A DNA stretch of 25,918 bases from Kiloniellaceae bacterium (GCA_021776195.1 JAJFGK010000142.1:1-25918), one strand, 5' to 3'; positions 18,996 to 25,918 are shown, counted from the first letter of the stretch. Notes: a model not told the origin generated them from the letters alone. A program made the numbers and translations.

Positions 18996-20290
18996 GACGC
19001 CCCAAAGACGCGCGAGAAGATCAGGTCCACCGCCTTGGTGTGGTAGCCCTCGTCGAAGCAGGCCTCCAGGCTCGCGCTGTCGATCTTGGCCTCGACCCGG
19101 GCGTCGGCCTTCAGCAGCGCGAGGAAACTCGCCCCATCGGACCAGACCTTCATCGCATTCTCCTGCACCACCTGGTAGGCCTCTTCCCGGCTCATGCCCG
19201 ATTGGGTCAGCGCCAGGAGGACGCGTTGCGAGTGGACCAAACCGCCCAGACGGTCGAGGTTGGCCCGCATCGCCTCGGGATAGACCGACAGCTTCTCGAC
19301 CACGCCGGCCAGACGGTGAATCGCAAAGTCGAGGGTGACGGTCGCATCGGGTCCGAAGACCCGCTCCACCGAGGAATGGGAGATATCGCGCTCATGCCAA
19401 AGCGTCACGTTCTCCAGCGCCGGAACCACCGCGGCGCGGACCACGCGGGCCAGGCCGGTCAGGTTTTCGGTCAGCACCGGGTTGCGTTTGTGCGGCATGG
19501 CCGAAGAGCCCTTCTGGCCGGGCGCGAAGTATTCCTCGGCCTCGCGCACCTCGGTGCGTTGCAGATGGCGGATCTCGGTCGCCAGGTTCTCGATCGACGC
19601 CGCGATGACCCCCAGGGTGGCAAAAAACTGGGCGTGGCGGTCGCGCGGGATGATCTGGGTCGAGACCGGCTCGACGGTCAGGCCGAGCTTTGCCGCCACA
19701 TGGGCTTCGACCCGGGGATCGATATTGGCGAAGGTCCCGACCGCACCGGAGATGGCGCAGGTCGCGACCTCGTCACGGGCCGCCTCGAGCCGGGTCCGGT
19801 TGCGCTTGAAGGCGGCATAGTGGCCGGCCAGCTTCAGCCCAAAGGTCGTGGGTTCGGCGTGGATGCCGTGGCTGCGCCCGAGGCAAACCGTGTCCTTGTG
19901 TTCGCGCGCCCGGGCCTCGAGCGCCGCGAGCAGCCGGTCGAGGCCGGCCAGCAACAGGTCGCCGGCCTGGGAAAGCTGCACCGCCAGGCAGGTATCCAGG
20001 ACATCCGACGAGGTCATGCCTTGGTGCAGGAAGCGCGCCTCGGGGCCGATATGTTCGGCCAGATTGGTCAAAAAGGCGATCACGTCGTGATGGGTCTCGC
20101 GCTCGATTTCATCGATCCGCTCGACCTCGAAGGCGCCCTTGTCCCAAACCGCCTTGGCGGCATCGGACGGAATGACACCGAGGCCGGCCAGCGCGTCGCA
20201 GGCATGGGCCTCGATCTCGAACCAGATGCGAAAGCGATTCTCGGGCTCCCAGATCTCGGTCATTTCCGGCCGGCTATAGCGTGGAATCAT
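18992..20290 (-). CDS. purB: Adenylosuccinate lyase
   Basis: PurB (432 residues) performs two steps of purine synthesis, releasing fumarate from SAICAR and from adenylosuccinate. The fumarase/aspartase-superfamily signature GSSAMPHKRNP lies at 261-271 with the catalytic Ser in its mobile loop, and His141 (GRSHGIHAEPTTFG) is the general acid. The N-terminus IPRYSRPEMTEIWEPENRF and length match the bacterial type. It lies some 4 kb from purC, separated by the phosphonate, NRDE and DUF1476 genes, so it is a second purine transcription unit. Its stop overlaps the start of the 2OG oxygenase gene. Confidence 0.97.
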   Translation of the reverse strand: MIPRYSRPEMTEIWEPENRFRIWFEIEAHACDALAGLGVIPSDAAKAVWDKGAFEVERIDEIERETHHDVIAFLTNLAEHIGPEARFLHQGMTSSDVLDTCLAVQLSQAGDLLLAGLDRLLAALEARAREHKDTVCLGRSHGIHAEPTTFGLKLAGHYAAFKRNRTRLEAARDEVATCAISGAVGTFANIDPRVEAHVAAKLGLTVEPVSTQIIPRDRHAQFFATLGVIAASIENLATEIRHLQRTEVREAEEYFAPGQKGSSAMPHKRNPVLTENLTGLARVVRAAVVPALENVTLWHERDISHSSVERVFGPDATVTLDFAIHRLAGVVEKLSVYPEAMRANLDRLGGLVHSQRVLLALTQSGMSREEAYQVVQENAMKVWSDGASFLALLKADARVEAKIDSASLEACFDEGYHTKAVDLIFSRVFGAS

Positions 20291-20469
20291 CGAGTGGGTC
20301 CAATCTTGCAGCGACTCGCGGTGGGCGCGGGGCGCCCAAGAAACCGGGCTTGCCCCTCGGAGTCAATGGCCGCGGTCGGCGGCCGCCGCCCCGTCTTGCC
20401 CAATGGCACCGATTGGGCCTCTATAGCGGTTCTCCTGCAGACCAGCAGACAGCGCGGAAGGATGCGATT

Positions 20470-20820
20470 TTGGACATCTACCATATCTGGGGCAACCTCA
20501 AGAGCGGCGTTTCCGACATCCAGTTTGCCGAAAAGGCGAGCGCCTATCTCGGTCACCTGAAGGACCAGGCCTTGATCGAAGGCTTCCGCATAACGCGCCG
20601 CAAACTGGGCCTTGGACCGGGTCATCTGCCGGAGTTTCACATCATGCTCGAGGTCAAGGATCTGGCGCAATTGGACCAGGCCTTCACGCTCGTCTCGGCG
20701 CGCGCCGACCCTGTCGAAAGTCTGCACCACGGGGTTAACAGCCTGGTGACCGATGTCGCCTTCGCGCTCTACCGCGACTTTCCGGATCCCCAGCGCCAGC
20801 AGGGCGAAGAACGCTTCTAA
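20470..20820 (+). CDS. DUF6614-like conserved hypothetical protein
   Basis: The 116-residue product begins LDIYHIWGNLKSGVSD and continues with YLGHLKDQ, FRITRRKLGLGPGHLPEFH, DLAQLDQAF and ALYRDFPD; I associate this pattern with the alphaproteobacterial DUF6614 family, a probable ferredoxin-like alpha/beta (dimeric) fold of unknown function. The start is taken as the TTG at 20470, with GGAAGG eight bases before it; the upstream continuation of the frame is Arg/Pro/Gly-rich and not protein-like. It is divergent from purB (180 bp apart) and converges on the TPR gene with only ten bases between stops. Confidence 0.75.
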   Translation: MDIYHIWGNLKSGVSDIQFAEKASAYLGHLKDQALIEGFRITRRKLGLGPGHLPEFHIMLEVKDLAQLDQAFTLVSARADPVESLHHGVNSLVTDVAFALYRDFPDPQRQQGEERF

Positions 20821-20830
20821 TCCGGATATC

Positions 20831-22339
20831 TTACGAGGAAGCGGGCGGCGCAGCCCCACCGATCGCGCGGAACGCCTCCAGATAGGTCTCCGGCGTCACA
20901 TGGTTGGGGTCGCAGTAGCGGTCTTCCCGGATCCCGGAATCAGCATCGAAGGTCACGGCGAAGAGGTCGAGCAGCGGCAAGCCGCGCCCGGCGGCCAGGT
21001 CTCGGAGGCGGTCGTTGAAGCCATCGATGATCGCCAGAAAGATCTCCCGGTCGGTGCTCGGGATCTTGCGCATCTGCACATTGGGAGCCGGTGGAACGAC
21101 GAAGCCCGGCCGAAGGTCGCGCGCCGCCGACCAGGCGAGGATCGTCTCGAAGTAAGCCGCCACCAGGTTATCGACCAGACCGCGCCAGTCCGCGCCGGTC
21201 TCCTTGCAGTGGTCGAAGAGCCCACCACGAAAGCGGCAGTCCTGGTCGCCGAAACAAAATAGCACCTGCGCCCCCGCCGGCAGCTTGTCGAGTACCTGTA
21301 GCAGGGCGGCGCGTTGAGGATTGGCCTCGGTCCGGGTCAAGTGCCAGGCCTTGGGGGCGACAACGTGAAGCGCCCGGCACCGGAAGAGGCGCGCCTCGGA
21401 CGATCCGGCGGGCCCACCTGGGGCCGGAAAGCTTGTCGGCAGGAGGTTGGCCGGAATGACATGGCTGTCCCCGACCAGGAAGAGCACGTCTTGGGCATCT
21501 CCCTGATAGAGATCCTGGTGCTTCAAGCCGTGGTCCATGAGATAGAGCAGATTGCGAAAGATCGGCCCCATGGCCCGCCACCTGGGGCCGTCGACCACCT
21601 TGGGCGCCAGGGGCACGGCACGTTCCAGAAGCTGGCGGCAAAGTTCAAGCTTTTGCGTCTGCCAGGCCTGCAGCGCCTGCAGGACCAACTCGCTGTGGAG
21701 CTGAGAGTCGGTGTTGCAGACCGTCAAGCTGGCGATCTCCGGGCCGCGCCCGAGCGCGAAAAGACTGGAGGCAAGCAGCGCGTTGGGATCGGCGGGGTGC
21801 GGCACGGACAGTCTTGCCTGTCCGAGTTGCTCCGCCGCGGCCTCCAGGTTGCCATCCTGCCAGGCCAAGGTGCCGCAAAGCTGGTGCGCCCCTGCCGAAG
21901 GGTTGGGTAGTTCGGCCGCCAGCAGGGCGCGCTTCTTGGCTTCTTCGCGGTCTCCCAGCTGGATTGCCACAAGGGCCCGCTTAACCTGGATATCGCTGTC
22001 GTTCGGCGCGAGACCCAAGGCCGATTCAAGGAGCCTTTCCGCTTCGTCCGTTTGTCCCAGGGCGACCCGAATCTCGGCCAGATCCACAAGCGGCCGAGGC
22101 GCGCCCGGCGCCAGCTCGCAAGACCGCAGCAAGGCCTCGATGGCTCGGTCCACTCTCTGCTGATCCCAGCAAAGATGGGCATAACGGCGGTGCACCTCGG
22201 CATGGCCGGAATGGTCGACCAGCATGGTCTCATAGAGCGCGGCGGCCTCTTGCAAGCGTCCTGCCCTCTCGAGCTCGGCGGCCTGGTGCAAATCCGCCTC
22301 AATTCCCGTCAGGGTTTCGCTAAAACTCTCGTCGCTCAT
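20831..22339 (-). CDS. TPR protein with C-terminal SGNH/GDSL-like domain
   Basis: The 502-residue protein joins two parts. Residues about 14-245 are tetratricopeptide repeats (for example AGRLQEAAALYETML and LGQTDEAERLLESALGLAPND). Residues about 284-495 look like an SGNH-type domain: block I is VLFLVGDSHV with Ser292, the block III-like element is CFGDQDCRFR (364-371) and the terminal dyad is YCDPNHVTP (Asp477, His480). Such domains act as acyl-esterases or acetyltransferase-linked modifiers of surface polysaccharide; TPR fusions of this type are often found near glycan or surface-structure genes. No signal peptide is visible, so the domain is probably cytoplasmic. The substrate is unknown. 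Confidence 0.75.
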   Translation of the reverse strand: MSDESFSETLTGIEADLHQAAELERAGRLQEAAALYETMLVDHSGHAEVHRRYAHLCWDQQRVDRAIEALLRSCELAPGAPRPLVDLAEIRVALGQTDEAERLLESALGLAPNDSDIQVKRALVAIQLGDREEAKKRALLAAELPNPSAGAHQLCGTLAWQDGNLEAAAEQLGQARLSVPHPADPNALLASSLFALGRGPEIASLTVCNTDSQLHSELVLQALQAWQTQKLELCRQLLERAVPLAPKVVDGPRWRAMGPIFRNLLYLMDHGLKHQDLYQGDAQDVLFLVGDSHVIPANLLPTSFPAPGGPAGSSEARLFRCRALHVVAPKAWHLTRTEANPQRAALLQVLDKLPAGAQVLFCFGDQDCRFRGGLFDHCKETGADWRGLVDNLVAAYFETILAWSAARDLRPGFVVPPAPNVQMRKIPSTDREIFLAIIDGFNDRLRDLAAGRGLPLLDLFAVTFDADSGIREDRYCDPNHVTPETYLEAFRAIGGAAPPASS

Positions 22340-22658
22340 CGGCTTTCCCAGTCACTCATAGCCCGGCAAGGCATGGGCCTCCGCCTGGTTCCGGCATCGT
22401 CCGGAGCCCGGTTTTCGGGCGGTGGGGCCACCTATTCCCCTGCTCTTACTCGATTGCACCCGCAGTGAGCAAGGCTACAGCGCGAGACGGTGATCCACTG
22501 AAACCCGCGGCCGGGCAGGGCTTTGCCCCCGTGGCTTCATCTGCCCGAGGTAACGCTAAAGTAAGGATTTTCGGTGACCATGGGTTGACTCGAAATCTTG
22601 GCCTGTCAACCACCCCAGCCAGCGCAGATCTCCTCACCATTAGGCACGTCTCGGAACA
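22340..22658. other. Divergent intergenic region between TPR-SGNH gene and diguanylate cyclase gene
   Basis: These 319 bases hold no credible gene; the two small open frames (22446-22640 and 22465-22662) lack family resemblance and ribosome sites. A short hairpin GCCCG-gtttt-CGGGC lies at 22406-22420. Because the flanking genes diverge, both promoters should be here, but I could not assign convincing -35/-10 pairs. Confidence 0.5.
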
Positions 22659-23717
22659 ATGATGCTCTATAGCGAAGACCTAGAAAGTGCCCGCGCGGTA
22701 AGCGATCGCGCCCTACAGATGATGGCCGAACTCTCGATCCCGGCCAATCCGATGAACTTCACGCTCTGGTACACCCACGCGGCGGGTCGCCACCCGGACC
22801 TTTCCAAAGCGATCGAACTCGCCAAGGATTCCGGCTTGCCCTTCACGCCGGACCGCAGCGAGGCATTGTTCGAGAAATTCTTCGGCATGAGCGAGGAGAG
22901 CGAGGCCGTCGTCGAAACCGGCGCCGCCGTGTCTAAGAAGATCGCAACCGTCGTGGATATCCTGCAAAGCGCGGGCTCGGACAACGGCGACTTCAGCGCC
23001 AAGTTGGAAACCATCTCAAAGGACCTGATCGAAGGCACGGGCGCCGTCGAACTGGCCGAGGTCGTGCGTGACCTGCTGCTGGAGACCCATGACACGATCG
23101 ACAGGGCCAAGGCCCTCGAAACCCGCTTGCAAGACTCGGCAAAAGAGATCGAGGCCTTGCGCGAGCACCTCCAGGTCGTTCGCCTGGAAGCCTTGACCGA
23201 CGCCCTGACCGGCATCGCCAATCGCAAATGCTTCGATATTCGCCTCCAGGAAGAGGCCGCCAAGGCGATGGAAAGCGATCAGCCCTTGTGCCTGGTCATT
23301 GCCGATATCGACCACTTCAAGGTCTTCAACGACAGCTTTGGCCACCGCGTCGGGGATTCGGTCTTGAAGGTGGTGGCGCGCAACCTGAGAAGCGCCGTCA
23401 AGGATCGGGAAACGCCGGCTCGCTACGGCGGCGAGGAATTTTGCCTCATTCTGCCCGAGACCAACCTGGACAGCGCCGCGGCGCTGGCCGAGCAGATCCG
23501 CGCCAAGCTGGCCAAGAAGGAACTGAAGAACACCAAGACCGATCAGAGCTACGGCTCGGTCACCCTGTCCTTCGGCATCGGGAAGTATTGCCCGGGCGAG
23601 CCGCTGTCGGAGCTGATCCAGCGCGCCGATCGCGCCCTCTATCGAGCCAAGGACGCGGGCCGCAACCAAGTCATCAGCGAGGATCAATTGTCAGGCGGCC
23701 TGAGCCTCGCCGGATAG
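22659..23717 (+). CDS. Diguanylate cyclase (GGDEF domain), soluble
   Basis: The 352-residue protein makes cyclic di-GMP from two GTP. The C-terminal GGDEF domain (about 175-340) contains DALTGIANR, the metal-binding IADIDHFKVFND and the active-site loop RYGGEEF (257-261), all intact. The product-inhibition site that is RxxD six residues before the loop in PleD is Lys248-x-x-Glu251 here, so feedback control may be weak or absent. The N-terminal ~150 residues are helical, with no membrane segment, and contain NPMNFTLWYTHAAGRHPDLSKAI, a pattern shared with a set of alphaproteobacterial diguanylate cyclases. A coiled linker (about 145-175) precedes the catalytic domain. Two consecutive ATG codons are possible starts; the ribosome site is weak. 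Confidence 0.93.
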   Translation: MMLYSEDLESARAVSDRALQMMAELSIPANPMNFTLWYTHAAGRHPDLSKAIELAKDSGLPFTPDRSEALFEKFFGMSEESEAVVETGAAVSKKIATVVDILQSAGSDNGDFSAKLETISKDLIEGTGAVELAEVVRDLLLETHDTIDRAKALETRLQDSAKEIEALREHLQVVRLEALTDALTGIANRKCFDIRLQEEAAKAMESDQPLCLVIADIDHFKVFNDSFGHRVGDSVLKVVARNLRSAVKDRETPARYGGEEFCLILPETNLDSAAALAEQIRAKLAKKELKNTKTDQSYGSVTLSFGIGKYCPGEPLSELIQRADRALYRAKDAGRNQVISEDQLSGGLSLAG

Positions 23718-23766
23718 TTCGCCCGGCCAGGGCACTCCCCGCCCCGCGCCGGCCAACCGCTGCCTG

Positions 23767-23961
23767 TTAGTGCAGCTTCGGGCCGGTGATCTGACTCAGT
23801 GCCATCAATAACGAATCTCTCAGTTCCTGCACCTCCGGTGCGTCCTCGTCGAGCTCTTCGGTCTTGGCGTCCGTCGCTGAGGTTAGATCGCCGACAGACA
23901 AAAGGACGGTCTTGTCGTCGATGAAAGTCAGTGAAGTTTTTGAAGAATCTCGCTGCGCCAT
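23767..23961 (-). CDS. Small acidic hypothetical protein
   Basis: The 64-residue product is acidic in its centre (EELDEDAPEVQELRD) with a more ordered first half (SLTFIDDKTVLLSVGDL) and no signal peptide. AAGGA lies seven bases before the ATG, which supports translation. I recognise no family. It is the last gene of the leftward set that includes the dioxygenase and secreted-protein genes, but a gap of about 220 bp separates it from the dioxygenase, so a shared transcript is uncertain. Confidence 0.55.
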   Translation of the reverse strand: MAQRDSSKTSLTFIDDKTVLLSVGDLTSATDAKTEELDEDAPEVQELRDSLLMALSQITGPKLH

Positions 23962-24181
23962 TGCCCTATCCTTGGTCCTTAAGGTTGTTCTTCATTCCCA
24001 GGGCTTCATGCCCCTTTCCTCGGGATCGGCTGTCTGGGCCTCGTTGACCGGAGGCCACCAGACAGTTTTAGGATTGTACAGATCCCGGTGGCGAAAAAAT
24101 AGGGCTAAAGCCAAGGGTGCAGGAGTGCCCTGACCGCACGTTGTCCTGGCTGAGCGGTTCTTTGCGTCCGAGGCCGGGTTT

Positions 24182-24844
24182 TCAGGTCTCGACCCAGAGC
24201 CGAAGCAGATTGGCGTAGCTTTTCTGGGCCTGCTCGGTCTCCGGCGCCCCCGGAGCGCTTTTATCAAGAAACGCCGAGATGCGGCCGAGGTCGTACAGTA
24301 ATTCTCTTTTAGCGGGATCCCTCACTAGACTTTCAATCCAAGTGACGGCGACCAGCCGCTCGCCTTCGGTCACTGGGGCCACCCGGTGGACGCTGTTGGA
24401 GGGATAGAGCACAGCGGCACCGGCCGGGAGCTTCACCTCCTGCGCCCCCAGGTCGTTGCGGATCTCCAACTCGCCGCCTTGATACTCGTCCGGGCCGTTG
24501 AGAAAGACCGTTACCGAGATATCGGAACGAGATTGCTGGGGCGAGCCCATGAGGGCGTTGTCGACATGCCAGCCGTAGGTCATTTCCGACTGGTAGCGGC
24601 TGAACAGCGGCGGCCGGATCGATTTTGCGAAGGCGGCGCGTTTGAACTCCGGGTGGCGCGTCAGACCTTTGATGATGAGCTGTTTCAGCGCCGGGTCCGC
24701 GTTGCTGAGTTGTTCGTTGTGCTTGACCCGCTTGGCACGGTAGCCAGCCGTCGCCTTGCCATCGGCAAAGGCGCCGATCTGGATCATCCGTCGCGCCTCC
24801 CGCACCTCGGTCAAGTCGAGGGCATCCGGTAGAATGACAATCAT
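24182..24844 (-). CDS. PiuC/PKHD-type Fe(II)/2-oxoglutarate dioxygenase
   Basis: The 220-residue protein matches the PKHD-type hydroxylase family (PiuC/YbiX), related to prolyl 4-hydroxylases. Iron ligands are His93 and Asp95 (YGWHVDNALMG) and His153 (SNSVHRVAPVTEG), and Arg163 (GERLVAVTWIES) should bind 2-oxoglutarate. The N-terminal region starting MIVILPDAL and the middle SDISVTVFL...YQGGELEI are family-typical and the length is normal. Members are often iron-regulated and beside TonB receptors, but no such receptor is seen here. Instead it follows, 48 bp downstream, a secreted-protein gene and a Hint-ending repeat protein, so its target may be a protein of that cluster. Confidence 0.92.
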   Translation of the reverse strand: MIVILPDALDLTEVREARRMIQIGAFADGKATAGYRAKRVKHNEQLSNADPALKQLIIKGLTRHPEFKRAAFAKSIRPPLFSRYQSEMTYGWHVDNALMGSPQQSRSDISVTVFLNGPDEYQGGELEIRNDLGAQEVKLPAGAAVLYPSNSVHRVAPVTEGERLVAVTWIESLVRDPAKRELLYDLGRISAFLDKSAPGAPETEQAQKSYANLLRLWVET

Positions 24845-24892
24845 GCTCTCAATCCCAAAACATTCAGGGCAGCGCGATCGCTGCCAGCGCGG

Positions 24893-25282
24893 TTATGACG
24901 CCTTGTCGCGAATCACCACCCAGGTCCCGTTCTGGTGCCGGCAGGCCGTGGCAACCTTGCTTCGCAGTCCACCCGCCCCGGAGACCGCCTCCAGGTACTG
25001 GCGGCAGAAATGGCCGGTTTTGATCTTGAAGCTGCGCATCGGCGTGACAAACCCCGATTCCTGCCCATCGTCACTGTGCCAGCGAAGGGTCTGGCGACTG
25101 GGCAGGGTTTCAAGGGTGGCCTGCAGATGATCCTCGGCACGCGATGCGCCGGGTTTGGAGAGATCGGCATAGAGATCGTCACCGGTCTGTCCGTTGGCCG
25201 AGGCGGCGGGCAGAGTGAGGCTCAAGGTCAGGACAATCGCAAGCAGACCACAGCCATTGGGGGCGAACTCGACCCGGCTCAC
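24893..25282 (-). CDS. Secreted protein with surface-antigen-like C-terminal domain
   Basis: The 129-residue product has a signal peptide (hydrophobic core GLLAIVLTLSLTLPAASA, cleavage expected before Asn-Gly) and a C-terminal domain of about 55 residues running from RWHSDDGQ through FKIKTGHFCRQYLEAV to KVATACRHQNGTWVVI. That pattern, with two Cys, resembles the C-terminal domain of RT0821/Lpp0805-type surface proteins, a suggestion from pattern only. I place the start at the GTG at 25282 because it has GGAGG six bases upstream and overlaps the stop of the preceding gene as GTGA; a TTG two codons earlier is possible but sits against the ribosome site. The overlap ties it to the Hint-ending protein in one operon. 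Confidence 0.7.
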   Translation of the reverse strand: MSRVEFAPNGCGLLAIVLTLSLTLPAASANGQTGDDLYADLSKPGASRAEDHLQATLETLPSRQTLRWHSDDGQESGFVTPMRSFKIKTGHFCRQYLEAVSGAGGLRSKVATACRHQNGTWVVIRDKAS

Positions 25283-25918
25283 TGCCAACCTCCGGCGATG
25301 GCATTGCCCTCGTCTTCTGAGCTGAGGTCGCCACCGACCTGGTCGACACCCCCAAAGGCGTCGCTCAGGCCGCCATTTTCTCCGGATTCACCTTCATCAC
25401 CTGATTCGCCCTCCTCGCCGGCCTCGCCATCGTCGCCCGACTCGCCATCGTCGCCCGATTCCCCGCTCTCTCCCGACTCGCCATCGTCGCCGGATTCGCC
25501 ACTCTCTCCCGAGTCGCCATCGTCGCCCGACTCGCCGGAACCGCTGTTGTCGCCGGACTCGCCAGACTCACCGGCATCGGCACTGCCCGAGCCGCTGTTC
25601 TCACCGCCCTCGCCACCTTCGCCCCCGCCGGAGTCGCCGCCTTCGCCGCCACCGGAGTCGCCGCCCTCGCCGCCGCCGGAGTCACCGCCCTCGCCGCCGC
25701 CGGAGTCACCGCCCTCGCCGCCGCCGGAGTCGCCGCCCTCGCCGCCGCCAGAACCACCCGAGCCCGAACCACCCGAGCCCGAGCCGCCCGAACCCGAGCC
25801 GCCCGAACCGGACTCGCCCCCCTCGCCGCCGCCCGAGCCGCCGCCCTCGCCGCCGCCTTCGCCACCCTTGTTGTGAACCAGGTAGCCGTCGGCGAAGTAG
25901 CTGTGCTCCCGGTCGAGG
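25279..25918 (-). CDS. C-terminus of large protein: Hint-domain end followed by Gly/Ser/Asp/Glu repeat tail (truncated by window edge)
   Basis: The frame runs from the window edge to a TGA at 25281-25279 and gives 212 residues. The first 17 read LDREHSYFADGYLVHNK, which fits the last blocks of the Hint (hedgehog/intein) fold: an F-block-like HSYFADGYL and a terminal His-Asn. The residue after Asn is Lys, so splicing to a C-extein is unlikely, but autoprocessing or a structural Hint end is possible. The next ~170 residues are almost only Gly, Ser, Glu and Asp in ordered repeats (GGGEGGDS, GSGGS and GESGDDGES units) with no Pro or Lys. The last ~27 residues (LSDAFGGVDQVGGDLSSED and onward) are non-repetitive. 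The domains upstream are outside the window; a surface, tail-fibre-like or toxin-like protein is conceivable. Confidence 0.75.
   Translation of the reverse strand, partial: LDREHSYFADGYLVHNKGGEGGGEGGGSGGGEGGESGSGGSGSGGSGSGGSGSGGSGGGEGGDSGGGEGGDSGGGEGGDSGGGEGGDSGGGEGGDSGGGEGGEGGENSGSGSADAGESGESGDNSGSGESGDDGDSGESGESGDDGESGESGESGDDGESGDDGEAGEEGESGDEGESGENGGLSDAFGGVDQVGGDLSSEDEGNAIAGGWQ
25439..25525. repeat. 36-bp imperfect tandem repeat within the acidic tail
   Basis: The segment starting gactcgccatcgtcgcc at 25439 recurs at 25475 and, slightly altered, at 25511, a period of 36 bp (12 codons). It encodes the Gly-Glu-Ser-Gly-Asp-Asp-Gly type units nearest the C-terminus. Confidence 0.75.
25621..25750. 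repeat. 24-bp tandem repeat, about five copies
   Basis: The anchor gagtc recurs at 25631, 25655, 25679, 25703 and 25727, a strict 24-bp (8-codon) period. Each unit is gagtc followed by a Gly-rich stretch like gccgccctcgccgccgccg. It encodes Gly-Gly-Gly-Glu-Gly-Gly-Asp-Ser. Confidence 0.9.
25751..25810. repeat. 15-bp tandem repeat, four copies
   Basis: Four units of 15 bp (gaaccacccgagccc twice, then two variants starting gagccgcccgaacc) encode Gly-Ser-Gly-Gly-Ser on the minus strand. The first two units are identical. Confidence 0.9.

Noticed and set aside
19040..20560. A 506-codon plus-strand frame antisense to purB
   Set aside because: Shadow of purB, which is complete and carries the lyase signature.
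25439..25810. Possible CRISPR array because of regularly spaced repeats
   Set aside because: There are no unique spacers between repeats, the periods are multiples of three, and the repeats encode a continuous protein tail. No cas gene is nearby.
25365..25865. Minus-strand Ala/Arg-rich frame within the repeats
   Set aside because: It is an alternate frame of the same repeats; the frame ending at 25279 is continuous to the window edge and has a meaningful start segment and coupled neighbour.
24935..25876. Plus-strand frame encoding Ser-Pro-Asp and Pro-Pro-Ser-Pro repeats
   Set aside because: It is the complement of the Gly-rich repeat tail and is antisense to the secreted-protein gene. The minus strand has the GTGA overlap, a normal stop and a Hint-type ending, so the coding strand is minus.

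Overview
The window is GC-rich chromosomal DNA of an alphaproteobacterium. The strongest sign is the de novo purine cluster read leftwards (purC, purS, purQ, purL, a BolA gene, a CGFS monothiol glutaredoxin) with purB and a DUF1476 / F1-ATPase zeta-type gene nearby, an arrangement typical of Alphaproteobacteria. A marine or soil Rhodospirillales-like host is plausible, but the species cannot be named from sequence alone. No rRNA, tRNA, CRISPR array, transposase or prophage structural gene was seen.

Layout. Positions 1-559 hold the start of a chemotaxis-receptor-like protein (minus strand), followed by a gene-free stretch of about 590 bp. From 1148 to 2849 (minus) lie a CinA/MoCF-domain protein, a lipoprotein and a small exported protein. 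From 3060 to 6060 (minus) is a two-component pair: a CHASE-PAS-PAS histidine kinase whose end overlaps the start of a single-domain response regulator. From 6347 to 9296 (plus) is a housekeeping run: sfsA, type I methionine aminopeptidase, radC and a GST-like gene, closed by an inverted-repeat element.

From 9469 to 15007 (minus) is the purine operon. It carries two unexpected members: an NrtS-like membrane protein whose frame runs without a stop into PurS, and a glycolipid-binding-family (DUF1089) gene joined to purS and purQ by 4-bp overlaps. From 15111 to 16861 (minus) is a dioxygenase plus HD-domain pair that matches the TmpA/TmpB (PhnY*/PhnZ) organophosphonate pathway, preceded by an NRDE-family gene. 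From 17918 to 20820 are the DUF1476 gene (plus), purB with an overlapping 2OG-Fe(II) oxygenase (minus) and a DUF6614-like gene (plus). From 20831 to 23717 are a TPR-SGNH protein (minus) and a diguanylate cyclase (plus).

The right edge (23767-25918, minus) has a surface or secretion flavour. It contains the C-terminus of a large protein with a Hint-domain ending (Tyr-Leu-Val-His-Asn) followed by a 190-residue Gly/Ser/Asp/Glu repeat tail, a GTGA-overlapping secreted protein, a PiuC-type Fe(II)/2OG dioxygenase and a small acidic protein. This truncated cluster is the best candidate for something undescribed. The in-frame NrtS-PurS reading frame and the glycolipid-binding gene embedded in the purine operon are the next most unusual.
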